Origin: Pseudoalteromonas umbrosa
GTDB taxonomy: Bacteria > Pseudomonadota > Gammaproteobacteria > Enterobacterales > Alteromonadaceae
Reading direction: 5' to 3'
NCBI RefSeq assembly: GCF_030125375.1
Contig: NZ_JASJUU010000002.1
Location: 205,968 to 269,967, forward strand
Length of the DNA stretch: 64,000 nt
The stretch's first letter is position 1. Every line of letters starts with the position of its first letter. Of this stretch, positions 48,331-56,952 are shown in pieces. The notes beneath the pieces were generated by a model. That model had not been told where the DNA came from and made no database searches. It was given only the letters and a program-made list of their open reading frames with translations. The position numbers and the translations under genes were made by a program.

Positions 48331-48456
48331 ATGTTTAGTGAAGTAACATTGATTAGCTTATTAGCGATGCCAGTAGTGAGCTTATTGCTGGCATATTTTT
48401 CGATAGAAACCATCAAGATGATCAGTCAAAAGTGGTTTGAAGAGAGTACCTCATGA
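48331..48456 (+). CDS. single-span membrane microprotein, 41 aa
   Basis: The ATG at 48331 comes directly after the stop codon of the exported protein (TAA at 48327-48329), so it is likely translationally coupled. The product starts MFSEVTLISLLAMPVVSLLL, forms one hydrophobic helix (about residues 5-24), and ends in a short charged tail. A terminator follows 20 nt downstream. Function unknown; a membrane partner for the exported protein is an inference. Confidence 0.65.
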   Translation: MFSEVTLISLLAMPVVSLLLAYFSIETIKMISQKWFEESTS

Positions 48457-48476
48457 TGTGGCGATTTATAACAATA

Positions 48477-48501
48477 AAAAACCCGCACAAGGCGGGTTTT
48501 T
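48477..48501. terminator. rho-independent terminator
   Basis: Perfect stem AAAAACCCGC / GCGGGTTTTT with a 5-nt loop. It can end both the microprotein operon and the convergent peroxiredoxin gene. Confidence 0.9.
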
Positions 48502-48522
48502 AAAACTAATCGAAGTTGCTAA

Positions 48523-49128
48523 TTATAGCTCGCCTTCGTTTTCAGATAGGAACTTAGCAACACCTTCTGGGCTTGCGTCCATACCTGATTTACCTTCAGT
48601 CCAACCTGCAGGACATACTTCACCGTGCTCTTCGTGGAACGCTAGAGCGTCAACCATGCGAAGCATTTCGTCGATGTTACGACCTAGAGGTAGATCGTTA
48701 ACTACTTGGTGACGTACGTTACCTTCAGAGTCGATTAGGAAAGAACCACGGAAAGCAACACCAGCTTCTGGGTGCTCAACGTCGTATGCTTGACAGATTT
48801 CGTGCTTAACGTCAGCAACTAGGTCATATTTAACTGGACCGATACCGCCTTCGTTAACTGGTGTGTTACGCCATGCATTGTGTGAGAATTGAGAATCGAT
48901 AGAAACACCGATTACTTCAACGCCACGCTTTTGGAATTCTTCGAAACGCTTGTCAAAAGCGATAAGCTCTGAAGGACAAACAAAAGTGAAGTCTAGTGGG
49001 TAAAAGAATACAACTGCTTTTTTACCTTTGATACGCTCATGTAGATTATAGCTATCTACGATTTCACCATTACCTAGTACTGCTGCTGCTGTAAAGTCAG
49101 GAGCCTGACGGCCAACTAATACACCCAT
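48523..49128 (-). CDS. typical 2-Cys peroxiredoxin
   Basis: 201 aa from ATG 49128 (MGVLVGRQAPDF); the 30-residue upstream extension is not conserved-looking. The peroxidatic cysteine is in DFTFVCPSE and the resolving cysteine in GEVCPAGW. A GGIG motif is present but a C-terminal YF motif is absent, a combination linked to resistance to over-oxidation. It reduces H2O2 and organic peroxides, probably with thioredoxin. Confidence 0.94.
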   Translation of the reverse strand: MGVLVGRQAPDFTAAAVLGNGEIVDSYNLHERIKGKKAVVFFYPLDFTFVCPSELIAFDKRFEEFQKRGVEVIGVSIDSQFSHNAWRNTPVNEGGIGPVKYDLVADVKHEICQAYDVEHPEAGVAFRGSFLIDSEGNVRHQVVNDLPLGRNIDEMLRMVDALAFHEEHGEVCPAGWTEGKSGMDASPEGVAKFLSENEGEL

Positions 49129-49324
49129 TGTTTTCTCCAAATAGTTAGGTTTAGTTCCAATATACAAATCGTTTTGTAATTTGATTCTAATTATTGAGGC
49201 GCTGTTTACGAAAAACAACCCCTTGAAAAAATTTGCCTAAGTTTATTCAGCTCTGAAGAAAAATAACAATCGAATTATCCGATAGGTACAATCTAAAAAT
49301 TCGATGGGGCCAATATTTGGACAC

Positions 49325-49350
49325 AAAAAAGCCCCTTTCGGGGCTCTTTT
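49325..49350 (-). terminator. rho-independent terminator of fadR
   Basis: Stem AGCCCC / GGGGCT with TTTC loop, flanked by A- and T-rich tracts. It lies just after the fadR stop codon. Confidence 0.85.
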
Positions 49351-49356
49351 AAATAT

Positions 49357-50070
49357 TTAATCCATAATGTCATTTGGCATGTCGGCACGAATAACCTGCC
49401 ATAACTCACTTGACTGATGACCATATTTACGGATAAGCGCAATCGCTCTATCGTAGTCGCCTTGCTCAGCCAATGCCGTTAAATCACGGTAGAACTCTCT
49501 GGTCAATTTACGAATTTTTGGCTCCGAGAAGTAATGGCAACCGATTTTCGAATAAAGGCCTCTAAAGCCATTTAAAATCAATACATAAATTTTGTTACCA
49601 CCAGCAATTGCAAGCTGATGATGTACTTGGTAATCATAATCTGCAAATGCTTCAGCCGTATCAGGTAGCTCCTGATATTGCGCCAGAATTTCAATCACTT
49701 TTTCAGCATTTAATTTAATCGCAGCACGAGTATAAATTGCACTGATGTTTGTTCGTGCAGACAACAATTGATCGGTTAATTCAGGGACTTTATCTTCATC
49801 AAGACGCGCAAGTGCCTCTAAGATATTTAGACCCGATGTCTCCCAGAAGTTATTCACACGTGTTGGCTTGCCATGCTGAATTGTTAACCAACCATCACGC
49901 GCTAATCTCTGTAATACTTCCCTTAAGGTTGTACGAGTCACACCGATAAGTTCTGATAGTTCACGCTCGGCCGGCAATATCGACCCTGGTGGAAACTCAC
50001 CATTCCAAATCGACTCTACTATATATTCCTCAGCAAATCCCGCTGGGCTCTTGGCTTTAAAAATTCTCAT
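49357..50070 (-). CDS. fadR: fatty acid metabolism regulator FadR
   Basis: 237 aa. The N-terminal GntR winged helix (about 10-72) contains [26 protein letters not shown] in pieces typical of FadR, with the wing [12 protein letters not shown]. The C-terminal helical acyl-CoA domain follows. FadR represses beta-oxidation genes and activates unsaturated fatty acid synthesis. E. coli fadR is 239 aa. Here dsbB is divergent from it, but nhaB, its usual neighbour, is absent. Confidence 0.93.
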   Translation of the reverse strand: MRIFKAKSPAGFAEEYIVESIWNGEFPPGSILPAERELSELIGVTRTTLREVLQRLARDGWLTIQHGKPTRVNNFWETSGLNILEALARLDEDKVPELTDQLLSARTNISAIYTRAAIKLNAEKVIEILAQYQELPDTAEAFADYDYQVHHQLAIAGGNKIYVLILNGFRGLYSKIGCHYFSEPKIRKLTREFYRDLTALAEQGDYDRAIALIRKYGHQSSELWQVIRADMPNDIMD

Positions 50071-50563
50071 TTTGCACCACTTAATTTACAACCAAAGGCT
50101 AGATACATTCAACGCAAGCGACACTCGGTAGCAGGCGGAGCATGATACTGCAACTCGTTAATCTACTGATTGTACCAGATGGATATAAAGTAACAAGCGC
50201 AACTGTGACATGAAGACAGAGTTATTCACGTTTAGATAGTATAAACGAACAAATTGCTTAGTTTTGCCATAACATAAACAGCATTGAGAGCTGCTTTTTT
50301 ACAACACATTTAGCCAACAATATTGCGCGTAATATCACTTGAGCTTAGATAGTCACTCTTCATAAAAGAAATGACCGATAACAACATAAAGTGGAACTAA
50401 ATTAAAAATGAATAGACTAACGGTCTGTTTACTAAACACATTAAAACCCTACAAAGTAAAATAAAAGCAATTTACCCTCCTTAATGTGACCTACATTAAG
50501 ATGCAAATAGCTTGAAGCATTGATACTAGATAGCCATAATAGCGTGCAAAAAAGGAGATATAC
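50071..50563. other. divergent intergenic region fadR-dsbB
   Basis: About 490 nt, AT-rich, with no believable gene; an 18-codon frame near 50408 is probably chance. It holds the promoters of fadR and dsbB and a perfect palindrome at 50480-50500. The dsbB ribosome-binding site AAGGAG is strong. Confidence 0.55.
50480..50500. promoter_or_regulatory. operator-like palindrome upstream of dsbB
   Basis: CTTAATGT-GACCT-ACATTAAG has perfect 8-bp arms around a 5-bp spacer, a size typical of a dimeric regulator site. It lies about 64 nt before the dsbB start. I cannot name the regulator. Confidence 0.5.
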
Positions 50564-51070
50564 ATGTTTGATAGACTCGCGAGTTTTTCTCGAACCACAA
50601 CAGCTTGGGGCTTATTGTTTTTAAGTGCACTTACTTTCGAAGTCGTTGCACTATACTTTCAATATGCCATGGGCTTAGAGCCCTGCGTGATGTGTATCTA
50701 TCAACGTACAGCAATGCTAGGGGTTTTAATAGCCGCCTTTGTTGGTCTTTGTGGTAACAAGAATTACTTTGTTCGATTGATAGCGACTGCTGGTTGGGGT
50801 ATTTCAGCTATATGGGGGTGGCTACTTGCACGCGAGCACCTTGATATGCAAACCACTACAGATCCTTTTGCTTTTACCTGTGCTTTCGAACCAAGCTTCC
50901 CTGTTCCTTTACATGAATGGGTCCCATCCTTTTTTGCTGTAACAGGTAGCTGCTCAAACATAGACTGGTCTTTTGCAGGACTATCTATGCCGGGCTGGAT
51001 GGAAGTTATTTTTGCAATTTATGCCATTAGCTTTTTGATCTTTGCACCTATGATTATTTTTAAGAAGTAA
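50564..51070 (+). CDS. dsbB: disulfide bond formation protein DsbB
   Basis: 168 aa inner-membrane protein with four membrane segments. The first redox pair is C41-C44 (EPCVMCIYQR) and the second lies in the periplasmic loop (FTCAFEPSF and TGSCSNIDW). It reoxidises DsbA and passes electrons to quinones. It is followed after 13 nt by a small membrane protein gene. Confidence 0.96.
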   Translation: MFDRLASFSRTTTAWGLLFLSALTFEVVALYFQYAMGLEPCVMCIYQRTAMLGVLIAAFVGLCGNKNYFVRLIATAGWGISAIWGWLLAREHLDMQTTTDPFAFTCAFEPSFPVPLHEWVPSFFAVTGSCSNIDWSFAGLSMPGWMEVIFAIYAISFLIFAPMIIFKK

Positions 51071-51083
51071 ATTAGAGAAATAT

Positions 51084-51386
51084 ATGATTTTTAGACTAAG
51101 CCAAGTTCCTGCACTTTCTTCGCTGTCTTTACGAGAAAAACAGCAAGTTAAGGCGATAGCAATCTCCATGCTGTCTGCAAAAAATAAGGTTATATTGGCT
51201 GTATGTAAACTTGCTTTGTTGACTCCCTTATTCATGGCACTCGCCTACTTTGAAGGCTGGTCACTTTTACCTGTATTGCTCATCACAGGTATTGCATACC
51301 CGCTCTTAACAGCCCCCATTGAAGTACAGTTTGCTTTAAAAAATTTAGATAAAGCTTTATCTGAGTTTAAGCAGAGCCAAAATTAG
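51084..51386 (+). CDS. small membrane protein, 100 aa
   Basis: Two hydrophobic segments (about residues 36-54 and 60-76) sit between polar ends; the N-terminal SLREKQQVKAIAISML and C-terminal LKNLDKALSEFKQSQ are helical and probably cytoplasmic. The family is not recognised with confidence. It lies 13 nt after dsbB, so the two are probably co-transcribed. Its stop codon falls inside the terminator hairpin. Confidence 0.8.
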   Translation: MIFRLSQVPALSSLSLREKQQVKAIAISMLSAKNKVILAVCKLALLTPLFMALAYFEGWSLLPVLLITGIAYPLLTAPIEVQFALKNLDKALSEFKQSQN

Positions 51387-51397
51387 GCTCTGCTTTT
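51368..51397 (+). terminator. rho-independent terminator overlapping a coding end
   Basis: Stem AAGCAGAGCC / GGCTCTGCTT with a 7-nt loop and a T-run. Its left arm lies within the last codons of the preceding gene, and the stop codon TAG is at the loop/right-arm junction. Confidence 0.88.
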
Positions 51398-51402
51398 TCC
51401 AT

Positions 51403-51696
51403 TTATTCCAATACGACATGGGCCTGTATTTTATCTATTAGTCCTGCCCCTATACCTTTCACTCTTGCCAGCTCTTGTATATTGAAAAATAATCCTTCTC
51501 GCTCCCTTGAGTCCACAATTGCTTGCGCCTTTGATTTGCCTATTCCAGGTAATTTCATTAGCTCATCAACTGCTGCTGTATTCACATTGACCTGTAAGGT
51601 CGACGTTTCAATATCCTCTACTGCTTGTGCCAGAACCACATTGTTAAAAGCTAGCAATAGTACTAGTAAGCCAATATTCCATATTTTCCTTAACAT
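51403..51696 (-). CDS. ComEA-like helix-hairpin-helix DNA-binding protein
   Basis: 97 aa with a signal peptide (WNIGLLVLLLAFNNVVLAQA) and two HhH motifs: VNVNTAAVDELMKLPGIGKSKAQAIV and FNIQELARVKGIGAGLIDKI are each partly visible. Short exported ComEA proteins bind incoming double-stranded DNA in the periplasm during natural transformation. No other competence gene is nearby. Confidence 0.9.
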   Translation of the reverse strand: MLRKIWNIGLLVLLLAFNNVVLAQAVEDIETSTLQVNVNTAAVDELMKLPGIGKSKAQAIVDSREREGLFFNIQELARVKGIGAGLIDKIQAHVVLE

Positions 51697-51873
51697 TTAA
51701 TTTCTCCTTAAAAAGTTTGTGAGTTTCATCATGCTTAAAAAGGTGATTAAGCTATCTAACCATAGGATTTATCACTGACTTTTGTAAAATACCTAAGAAT
51801 ATTTTCATTGTATTTTTTTCATATGGATCGTCTAATTGGCAGCGATTGAGTTGCAAAAAAATCAAATACAGTT

Positions 51874-51893
51874 TACTGTATAAAAAAACAGTG
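51874..51893 (+). promoter_or_regulatory. LexA (SOS) box upstream of yebG
   Basis: TACTGTATAAAAAAACAGTG contains CTGT-N8-ACAG with an AT-rich centre, an excellent match to the gammaproteobacterial SOS box. It lies 18 nt before the yebG ATG and fits the known LexA control of yebG in E. coli. Confidence 0.88.
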
Positions 51894-51910
51894 TTTTATG
51901 GAGGGTGATC

Positions 51911-52222
51911 ATGGCTGTTATAGTAAAGTATGTGGTTGAAAGAAATGGAGTAGAGCGAATGACATTTACTAGCAAAAAAGAGGCAGATGCCTACGATAAA
52001 ATGCTGGATGTGGCAGAGGCGCTTGAAGGGATGCTAGATAAGGTAGATGTGCCACTGAGCGAGCAACAAGTAGAGTCTCTTGCGCTAGAAATGGCAAAAT
52101 ACAAAGACGACTTTATCTCTGTACTAAAAGGTAGTAAGCCAACCGCAGAAAAAGAGCCGAAAAAAACGACCAAAAAAGCCGACGTTGAAGATGATAAGGT
52201 GACTGCTATTAAACAAGCATGA
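51911..52222 (+). CDS. yebG: DNA damage-inducible protein YebG
   Basis: 103 aa from ATG 51911 (MAVIVKYVVERNG), 6 nt after GGAGGG; a GTG two codons upstream is less likely. The YebG core covers about residues 1-75; the tail is lysine-rich (EKEPKKTTKKA) as in relatives. Biochemical function is unknown, but it is a classic SOS gene and an SOS box lies directly upstream. Confidence 0.93.
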   Translation: MAVIVKYVVERNGVERMTFTSKKEADAYDKMLDVAEALEGMLDKVDVPLSEQQVESLALEMAKYKDDFISVLKGSKPTAEKEPKKTTKKADVEDDKVTAIKQA

Positions 52223-52264
52223 TACTGCCTTTATCTATACTTGCTTATTCGTTCCAAAAACGCA

Positions 52265-52298
52265 AAAACGCCGACCTATCAATATAGCTCGGCGTTTT
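52265..52298 (+). terminator. rho-independent terminator of yebG
   Basis: AAAACGCCGA pairs with TCGGCGTTTT, and CTAT/ATAG extends the stem inward around a CAAT loop. It also lies just after the end of the convergent aminotransferase gene. Confidence 0.82.
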
Positions 52299-52323
52299 AA
52301 TATACTTGAAATATCTTGTTAGA

Positions 52324-53517
52324 TTACTTCAATACTGACGCTACAGCATCTGCAAAGTAATCAATATTACTGTGGCTAATACCTGCAACATTTACACGGC
52401 TAGAGCCCACAATATAAATTGAATACTCTTCACGAAGACGATCAATCTGCGCTTTGTTAATCCCTAAGAAAGAGAACATACCGTGCTGACGCTCAATGAA
52501 TGAGAAGTCATGTCCTGTATTTCTTTGCTCAAGACTGTCTTTAACCAAGCTGCGAAGGCCATTAATTCTGTCACGCATTTCAGCCAGCTCTTGATGCCAT
52601 TGCTGTGTCAATTCATCGCTCGATAAAATCGTATTTACAATATCAGCACCATGTGCTGGCGGCATAGAATAAATACTACGAACAACGCTTAACAGTACTG
52701 AATTTGCAACATCCGCATTCGCTGCATCTTTTGAAATAATTGAACATGCGCCAATTCGCTCTCGGTAAAGGCCAAAGTTTTTAGAGCATGAAGAGCAGAT
52801 AATCATCTCTTCTACTGTCTGAGCCAATAAACGCAGGCCATTAGCGTCTTCATCTAAACTAGTACCGAAACCCTGATATGCAATATCTACTAATGGTGTA
52901 AAGCCCACTTCTTTAGCAAGATCTGCAAAAATTTGCCACTGCTCTGCATTTAAGTCCATACCACTTGGGTTATGACAACACGCATGTACTAAAACAACAT
53001 CACCTTTTGGTACTTGCTTTAGTGTGTCAATCATCTCGTCAAAAAGCAGACCTTTGTTTTCATAATCGTAGTAAGGGTACTCTTTTACCGTTAAGCCAGC
53101 CGCTTCAAACAAACTGATGTGGTTTGCCCATGTTGGCGTAGTTACCCATACTGTCGCATCTTTGTTACAGCGCTTAATAAATTCAGCTGCAACACGCAAT
53201 GAACCTGTACCACCAGGTGTTTGTGCCGTGCGAACGCGATTGGCAAGTAATGTTGTATGACTATCGCTTAATAGCAGTTGTTCCATCTTTGTACAGAAAT
53301 CTAAATTACCTGCTAATCCAATATACGATTTTGTTGTTTCATTTTCTAAACGAAATGCTTCTGCTTTTTTAACCGCTTTTAAAACTGGTGTAGCACCCTG
53401 CTCATCTTTATATACACCAACACCTAAATCAATCTTGTTAGGGTTATCGTCTTGTTTATAAGCTGCCATTAGGCCCAAAATAGGATCTGTAGGTAATGGT
53501 TTTAGTTCTGAAAACAT
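52324..53517 (-). CDS. aspartate/aromatic amino acid aminotransferase
   Basis: 397 aa from ATG 53517 (MFSELKPLPTDPILGL), the conserved start; 11 upstream residues are dismissed. Class I PLP fold: GVGVYKDEQGATPVL, ACCHNPSGMD, and the PLP lysine in SCSKNFGLYRERIG. It belongs to the AspC/TyrB group and should transaminate aspartate and aromatic keto acids. Sequence alone does not separate AspC from TyrB, so no symbol is given. No TyrR box is seen upstream. Confidence 0.93.
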   Translation of the reverse strand: MFSELKPLPTDPILGLMAAYKQDDNPNKIDLGVGVYKDEQGATPVLKAVKKAEAFRLENETTKSYIGLAGNLDFCTKMEQLLLSDSHTTLLANRVRTAQTPGGTGSLRVAAEFIKRCNKDATVWVTTPTWANHISLFEAAGLTVKEYPYYDYENKGLLFDEMIDTLKQVPKGDVVLVHACCHNPSGMDLNAEQWQIFADLAKEVGFTPLVDIAYQGFGTSLDEDANGLRLLAQTVEEMIICSSCSKNFGLYRERIGACSIISKDAANADVANSVLLSVVRSIYSMPPAHGADIVNTILSSDELTQQWHQELAEMRDRINGLRSLVKDSLEQRNTGHDFSFIERQHGMFSFLGINKAQIDRLREEYSIYIVGSSRVNVAGISHSNIDYFADAVASVLK

Positions 53518-53692
53518 GTGTATTTTATTCCTATTAAAACTGATACGCACAAAATTTGAAGAGACGAAGAGTCACTCACATCTTTGCAAGATCGCCTCTA
53601 ATAATTTAAGTATTTAACTCAATATTACGTAGCAATTGTGGGGGTTATAGTTGCCATAATACTACCACAATTTAACAAGAACACGAGCCTTG

Positions 53693-54352
53693 TTACTTGG
53701 GAAGGTAATGCGTTATTTTCATGCAAGCTGCGACAAGTACAGATAAATTGTCAGCAGTAAAAAAGTCTTTACTAAATGCTTCTGCATCAATGATCCCGAC
53801 ACAATCAAGTTTGTCATTTAATAAAGGTATGCAAACCTCAGCCTGAACTTTTGGGTCACAGGTATAATATTCACCGCCCTGTGCAATATATTCGGGAATA
53901 TTATTGATAATACGAGATGTTTCAGAAAGTACTGTCTGAATATTATTTGATGTCGCTGCAAATTGCTCATTGATAGGAAATAATGGACGACTAGGTGCTC
54001 CATTGTATGCGAGTTTAAGCAATTGTTGCTCACCGTCAACTTGCCTTGACTGATAAATACCGAACCACTCCACGCCAGTTTTATTAGTAACAAACTCGAC
54101 AATTGTTTGAAGCTTAGACAATAAAGCATCATTTTCTTGAGTTTGCTCTATCACTGATGCCAATTCAAATGGTGCGTCTTGTAAATGACCAAACAAGCTA
54201 CAACTCCCACCCTCACCAAGTTCAGGTATTTGATAAGACCATCTCATTTGAGCTTGATGTGACGCCAAGTAAACATCCAACTCATCAAGCTGTAATTGAA
54301 CAAGTGTATGGTCAAGGGAGGTTTGTGTTTTATCCAAGTATGCAGAAATCAT
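53693..54352 (-). CDS. GAF domain protein related to free Met-R-sulfoxide reductase
   Basis: 219 aa. A GAF domain covers about residues 75-215. The stretch YYTCDPKVQAEVCIPLL and GIIDAEAFSKDFFTADN resembles the catalytic region of free methionine-(R)-sulfoxide reductases (ACD, SEIVVPL, DIDS), with the catalytic Cys kept in TCD. The N-terminal 70 residues are extra. It could reduce free Met sulfoxide or just bind a ligand. It stands alone between the aminotransferase and the PP2C regulator. Confidence 0.78.
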   Translation of the reverse strand: MISAYLDKTQTSLDHTLVQLQLDELDVYLASHQAQMRWSYQIPELGEGGSCSLFGHLQDAPFELASVIEQTQENDALLSKLQTIVEFVTNKTGVEWFGIYQSRQVDGEQQLLKLAYNGAPSRPLFPINEQFAATSNNIQTVLSETSRIINNIPEYIAQGGEYYTCDPKVQAEVCIPLLNDKLDCVGIIDAEAFSKDFFTADNLSVLVAACMKITHYLPK

Positions 54353-54505
54353 TTAGCCATCCAAACATCTATATATCTAAAACTAATTTAACACGCAAAC
54401 ACGCCTTTGCCTATAGCCATCAGCATATTTTTTACTTTTGGGTATTATAAGAAAGGGGGGATCGTAAAAAAATTTCAATACTAAGAAGTGATTATGGAGA
54501 AGTGC

Positions 54506-56155
54506 TTAATCCAGCGAATATACTAATTTAACTTCATTACCAATACGATTGTAGCTGACACTGTCAGCAATTTCTGATAACAGCTGAACACCCCGCCCAT
54601 GCTCTTCGGACAGTGTGCTGTCGCTTTGTAGTTCAGGTTGAGAAAATCCTCTACCTGAATCTTTAATGTCAAAAGTGATCGATCGCTTCTCAGGGTTGTA
54701 GGATGCTAAAATCTCAATGGATGCTGTGTCCAACTTTGATAACGCCTCGGCACGCTGTGTGTAGTACTCTAAAAACCCATCTTCTTGATTTTTTAACTCT
54801 GAACTGATCCCTAAAACTCCATGATCTAAAGAATTATTATATGCCTCAGATAACAGTAAAAATATATTAGAGCGATGTGCGTCTACACCTTCAACATTGC
54901 TCAATACATTGACTACTTCCAAAACAGGATCGGTATTTTTCATCTGCTCGGCATCTAAAGAGACCGCAATCTCGAAGGGAATAGAAGAATAATGTGTATC
55001 ACCAATTTGCTCTAACTCTGCAGGTAAACAATTAACGATTGCGATACTTAGATCATCTTGCTGTTCAGCGTGCTGCGCATAGTTACGTACTTGATCAATG
55101 ACATTTTGTGTGGTGATTGCGGGTGTGCTTTGCAATGTATCGACAAATCTCCCTTCTCCAAACATTTCTCCATCAGGTCCTTCACTTTCAATGATACCAT
55201 CCGTTGCCATCACTAAACGTGTTCCTTGATCCACCTCAAAATGTAAAATAGTTCTCTCAAACTCATCATCATCTAAAATCCCTAGAGCCATATGCTGTGA
55301 CTCCACGGTTTTTAAAACACGACCTTCTTTATTAACTAAGTACACATCGGGCAACCCGCCTAGCCAAGCTGAAATATTTTTTCCTGAACTACTGAGTTCA
55401 ATAATTGCCGCTGCACAAAACATATGGCCAGGCAATAAAGTATACAAGGAGCTATTTAACTCCGTGGCGATATCGCCAACAGCCATTCCTTTTTGTACCA
55501 TGGTGTAAAAAATGCGTGAAGCAGGTAAAGCACCAACAGCTGCAGCTAAACCATGGCCAGTAAAATCCCCTAATAAACAATAAAACCCACCAATCGGACT
55601 TTTCGCCATTAGGAACATATCACCGTTAAACATAGATGCGGGAGACAAATGAAAATCACAGAGTTTGTCGAATCTCTCTTGCCCTGATAAAGCATTACGG
55701 AAGATATGCTCTACTATTTCGTGTTCACGCTCTGTTTGGTTATAGTGATACTCTAGTTGTTTCTTTTGCTCATTTGCTTCCTTACTGAGCTTTCTGGTGC
55801 GGGCGTGCGCTCTAATCTTAGCCGATAGAATAATTCTATCAAATGGCTTGTGTATAAAGTCGTCTCCGCCGACTCTCAAACATTTCTCAAAGCTGGCATG
55901 ATCTTCAAGCGCCGTAATAAAAATGATGGGCAAATACACATCACCTGCGTATTCTTTTATTTTGGGTGCTGTTTCAAACCCATTCATCACCGGCATCATG
56001 ACATCAAGCAAAACAATATCAACTTCATGCTGGTGTAATAAAGTCAAAGCTTCTTGACCATTATTAGCCACCAAAACATCATAATGCTGCTGCTCAAGCA
56101 TAGCTGTGAGCAGCCTACAGTTAAGGGGTTGATCATCAACCACTAAAATAAGCAT
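54506..56155 (-). CDS. receiver-PP2C phosphatase-HATPase partner-switching regulator
   Basis: 549 aa with three domains: a receiver (1-118, phospho-Asp in IVLLDVMMP), a short coiled coil, a SpoIIE-type PP2C phosphatase (about 160-365; GDFTGHGLAAAV and MATDGIIES), and an anti-sigma-type HATPase (about 400-549; LLSEAYNNSLDHG, DIKDSGRGF). This layout matches CrsR of Shewanella, which phosphorylates or dephosphorylates a STAS partner and so controls RpoS. The STAS gene lies 16 nt upstream. Confidence 0.92.
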   Translation of the reverse strand: MLILVVDDQPLNCRLLTAMLEQQHYDVLVANNGQEALTLLHQHEVDIVLLDVMMPVMNGFETAPKIKEYAGDVYLPIIFITALEDHASFEKCLRVGGDDFIHKPFDRIILSAKIRAHARTRKLSKEANEQKKQLEYHYNQTEREHEIVEHIFRNALSGQERFDKLCDFHLSPASMFNGDMFLMAKSPIGGFYCLLGDFTGHGLAAAVGALPASRIFYTMVQKGMAVGDIATELNSSLYTLLPGHMFCAAAIIELSSSGKNISAWLGGLPDVYLVNKEGRVLKTVESQHMALGILDDDEFERTILHFEVDQGTRLVMATDGIIESEGPDGEMFGEGRFVDTLQSTPAITTQNVIDQVRNYAQHAEQQDDLSIAIVNCLPAELEQIGDTHYSSIPFEIAVSLDAEQMKNTDPVLEVVNVLSNVEGVDAHRSNIFLLLSEAYNNSLDHGVLGISSELKNQEDGFLEYYTQRAEALSKLDTASIEILASYNPEKRSITFDIKDSGRGFSQPELQSDSTLSEEHGRGVQLLSEIADSVSYNRIGNEVKLVYSLD

Positions 56156-56171
56156 GCTAGATTAAGCTCTG

Positions 56172-56477
56172 CTAATCAATTTCAAACTTTTTATCGAATC
56201 TAGAAATTTGCAGTATCTTTTTTAACTGTGGTCGACAATTACTTATCTGAATACTCCCGACTGAGTCGCCGAGCGTTTTTTTCATATTTAATAACATTCC
56301 CAGTGCTGAGCTGTCCATGTAGTCTGTGTCTCGCAAATCAACAACGACTTTCTCAGTTTCATCGTTCACTTCGGCGTATGCTTGGCGAAATGATTGCACT
56401 AAATTAAAGTCAAACTTCCCTTTAATCTGAATTGTTAAGGTCTTTCCGTCAGCTGAAGCATTTTTGCTCAGGCTCAT
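56172..56477 (-). CDS. STAS domain anti-sigma factor antagonist
   Basis: 101 aa, one STAS domain. The phosphorylatable serine is in DTDYMDSSALGMLL. Its role is to bind or release a partner depending on phosphorylation. It is the first gene of a two-gene operon with the receiver-PP2C-kinase gene, the same arrangement as crsA-crsR in Shewanella. Its target, such as RpoS or another effector, is not in this window. Confidence 0.92.
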   Translation of the reverse strand: MSLSKNASADGKTLTIQIKGKFDFNLVQSFRQAYAEVNDETEKVVVDLRDTDYMDSSALGMLLNMKKTLGDSVGSIQISNCRPQLKKILQISRFDKKFEID

Positions 56478-56622
56478 TGCAAGCTCCTACTCTAAATTTG
56501 GTTTTGTTATCCATCTTTATGCTTTAAATATAATCGTATTACGTAATTTCGCCAAAAAAATATAACGACACAAAACACTTTTTGTTAGTATCCAAATTAA
56601 GGTAACTAGTTTGGAGTAAGTA

Positions 56623-56952
56623 ATGTCAGATGGTCGTTTAGTATATTCTACCGAGCTGGGTCGAATTAAACCAGAAGACGAGCAGCCACAACATGAAGTT
56701 AAGCTGTTTAAAGATGGCCATATTCGTATCGAGCGTCAAACCAAAGGGCGAAAGGGTAAAGGTGTTATGTTAGTCGTAGGGATTGACCCTAGCGAACATG
56801 ACTTGAAAAAACTCGCAAAAACACTAAAAAGCAAGATGGGACAAGGTGGTGCAGTCAAAGATGGGGTTATTGAAATTCAAGGCGACGATAGAGAAAAACT
56901 GAAAGGCCTACTGATTGCACAGGGGTTTAAAGTTAAAATCGCAGGGGGCTAA
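56623..56952 (+). CDS. yciH: SUI1/eIF1-like translation factor YciH
   Basis: 109 aa, near the 108 aa of E. coli YciH. The SUI1 domain (about 28-109) has IRIERQTKGRKGKGVMLVVG-like residues in pieces, KLAKTLKSKMGQGGAVKDGVIEIQGD and the end LKGLLIAQGFKVK. The E. coli protein affects start-site fidelity and is linked to stress. Its TAA stop overlaps the TAG stop of the facing GGDEF-EAL gene (CTAA at 56949-56952). Confidence 0.94.
   Translation: MSDGRLVYSTELGRIKPEDEQPQHEVKLFKDGHIRIERQTKGRKGKGVMLVVGIDPSEHDLKKLAKTLKSKMGQGGAVKDGVIEIQGDDREKLKGLLIAQGFKVKIAGG

Noticed and set aside
48453..48503. Short frame overlapping the 41-aa microprotein stop
   Set aside because: Sixteen codons running into the terminator hairpin; no evidence of translation.
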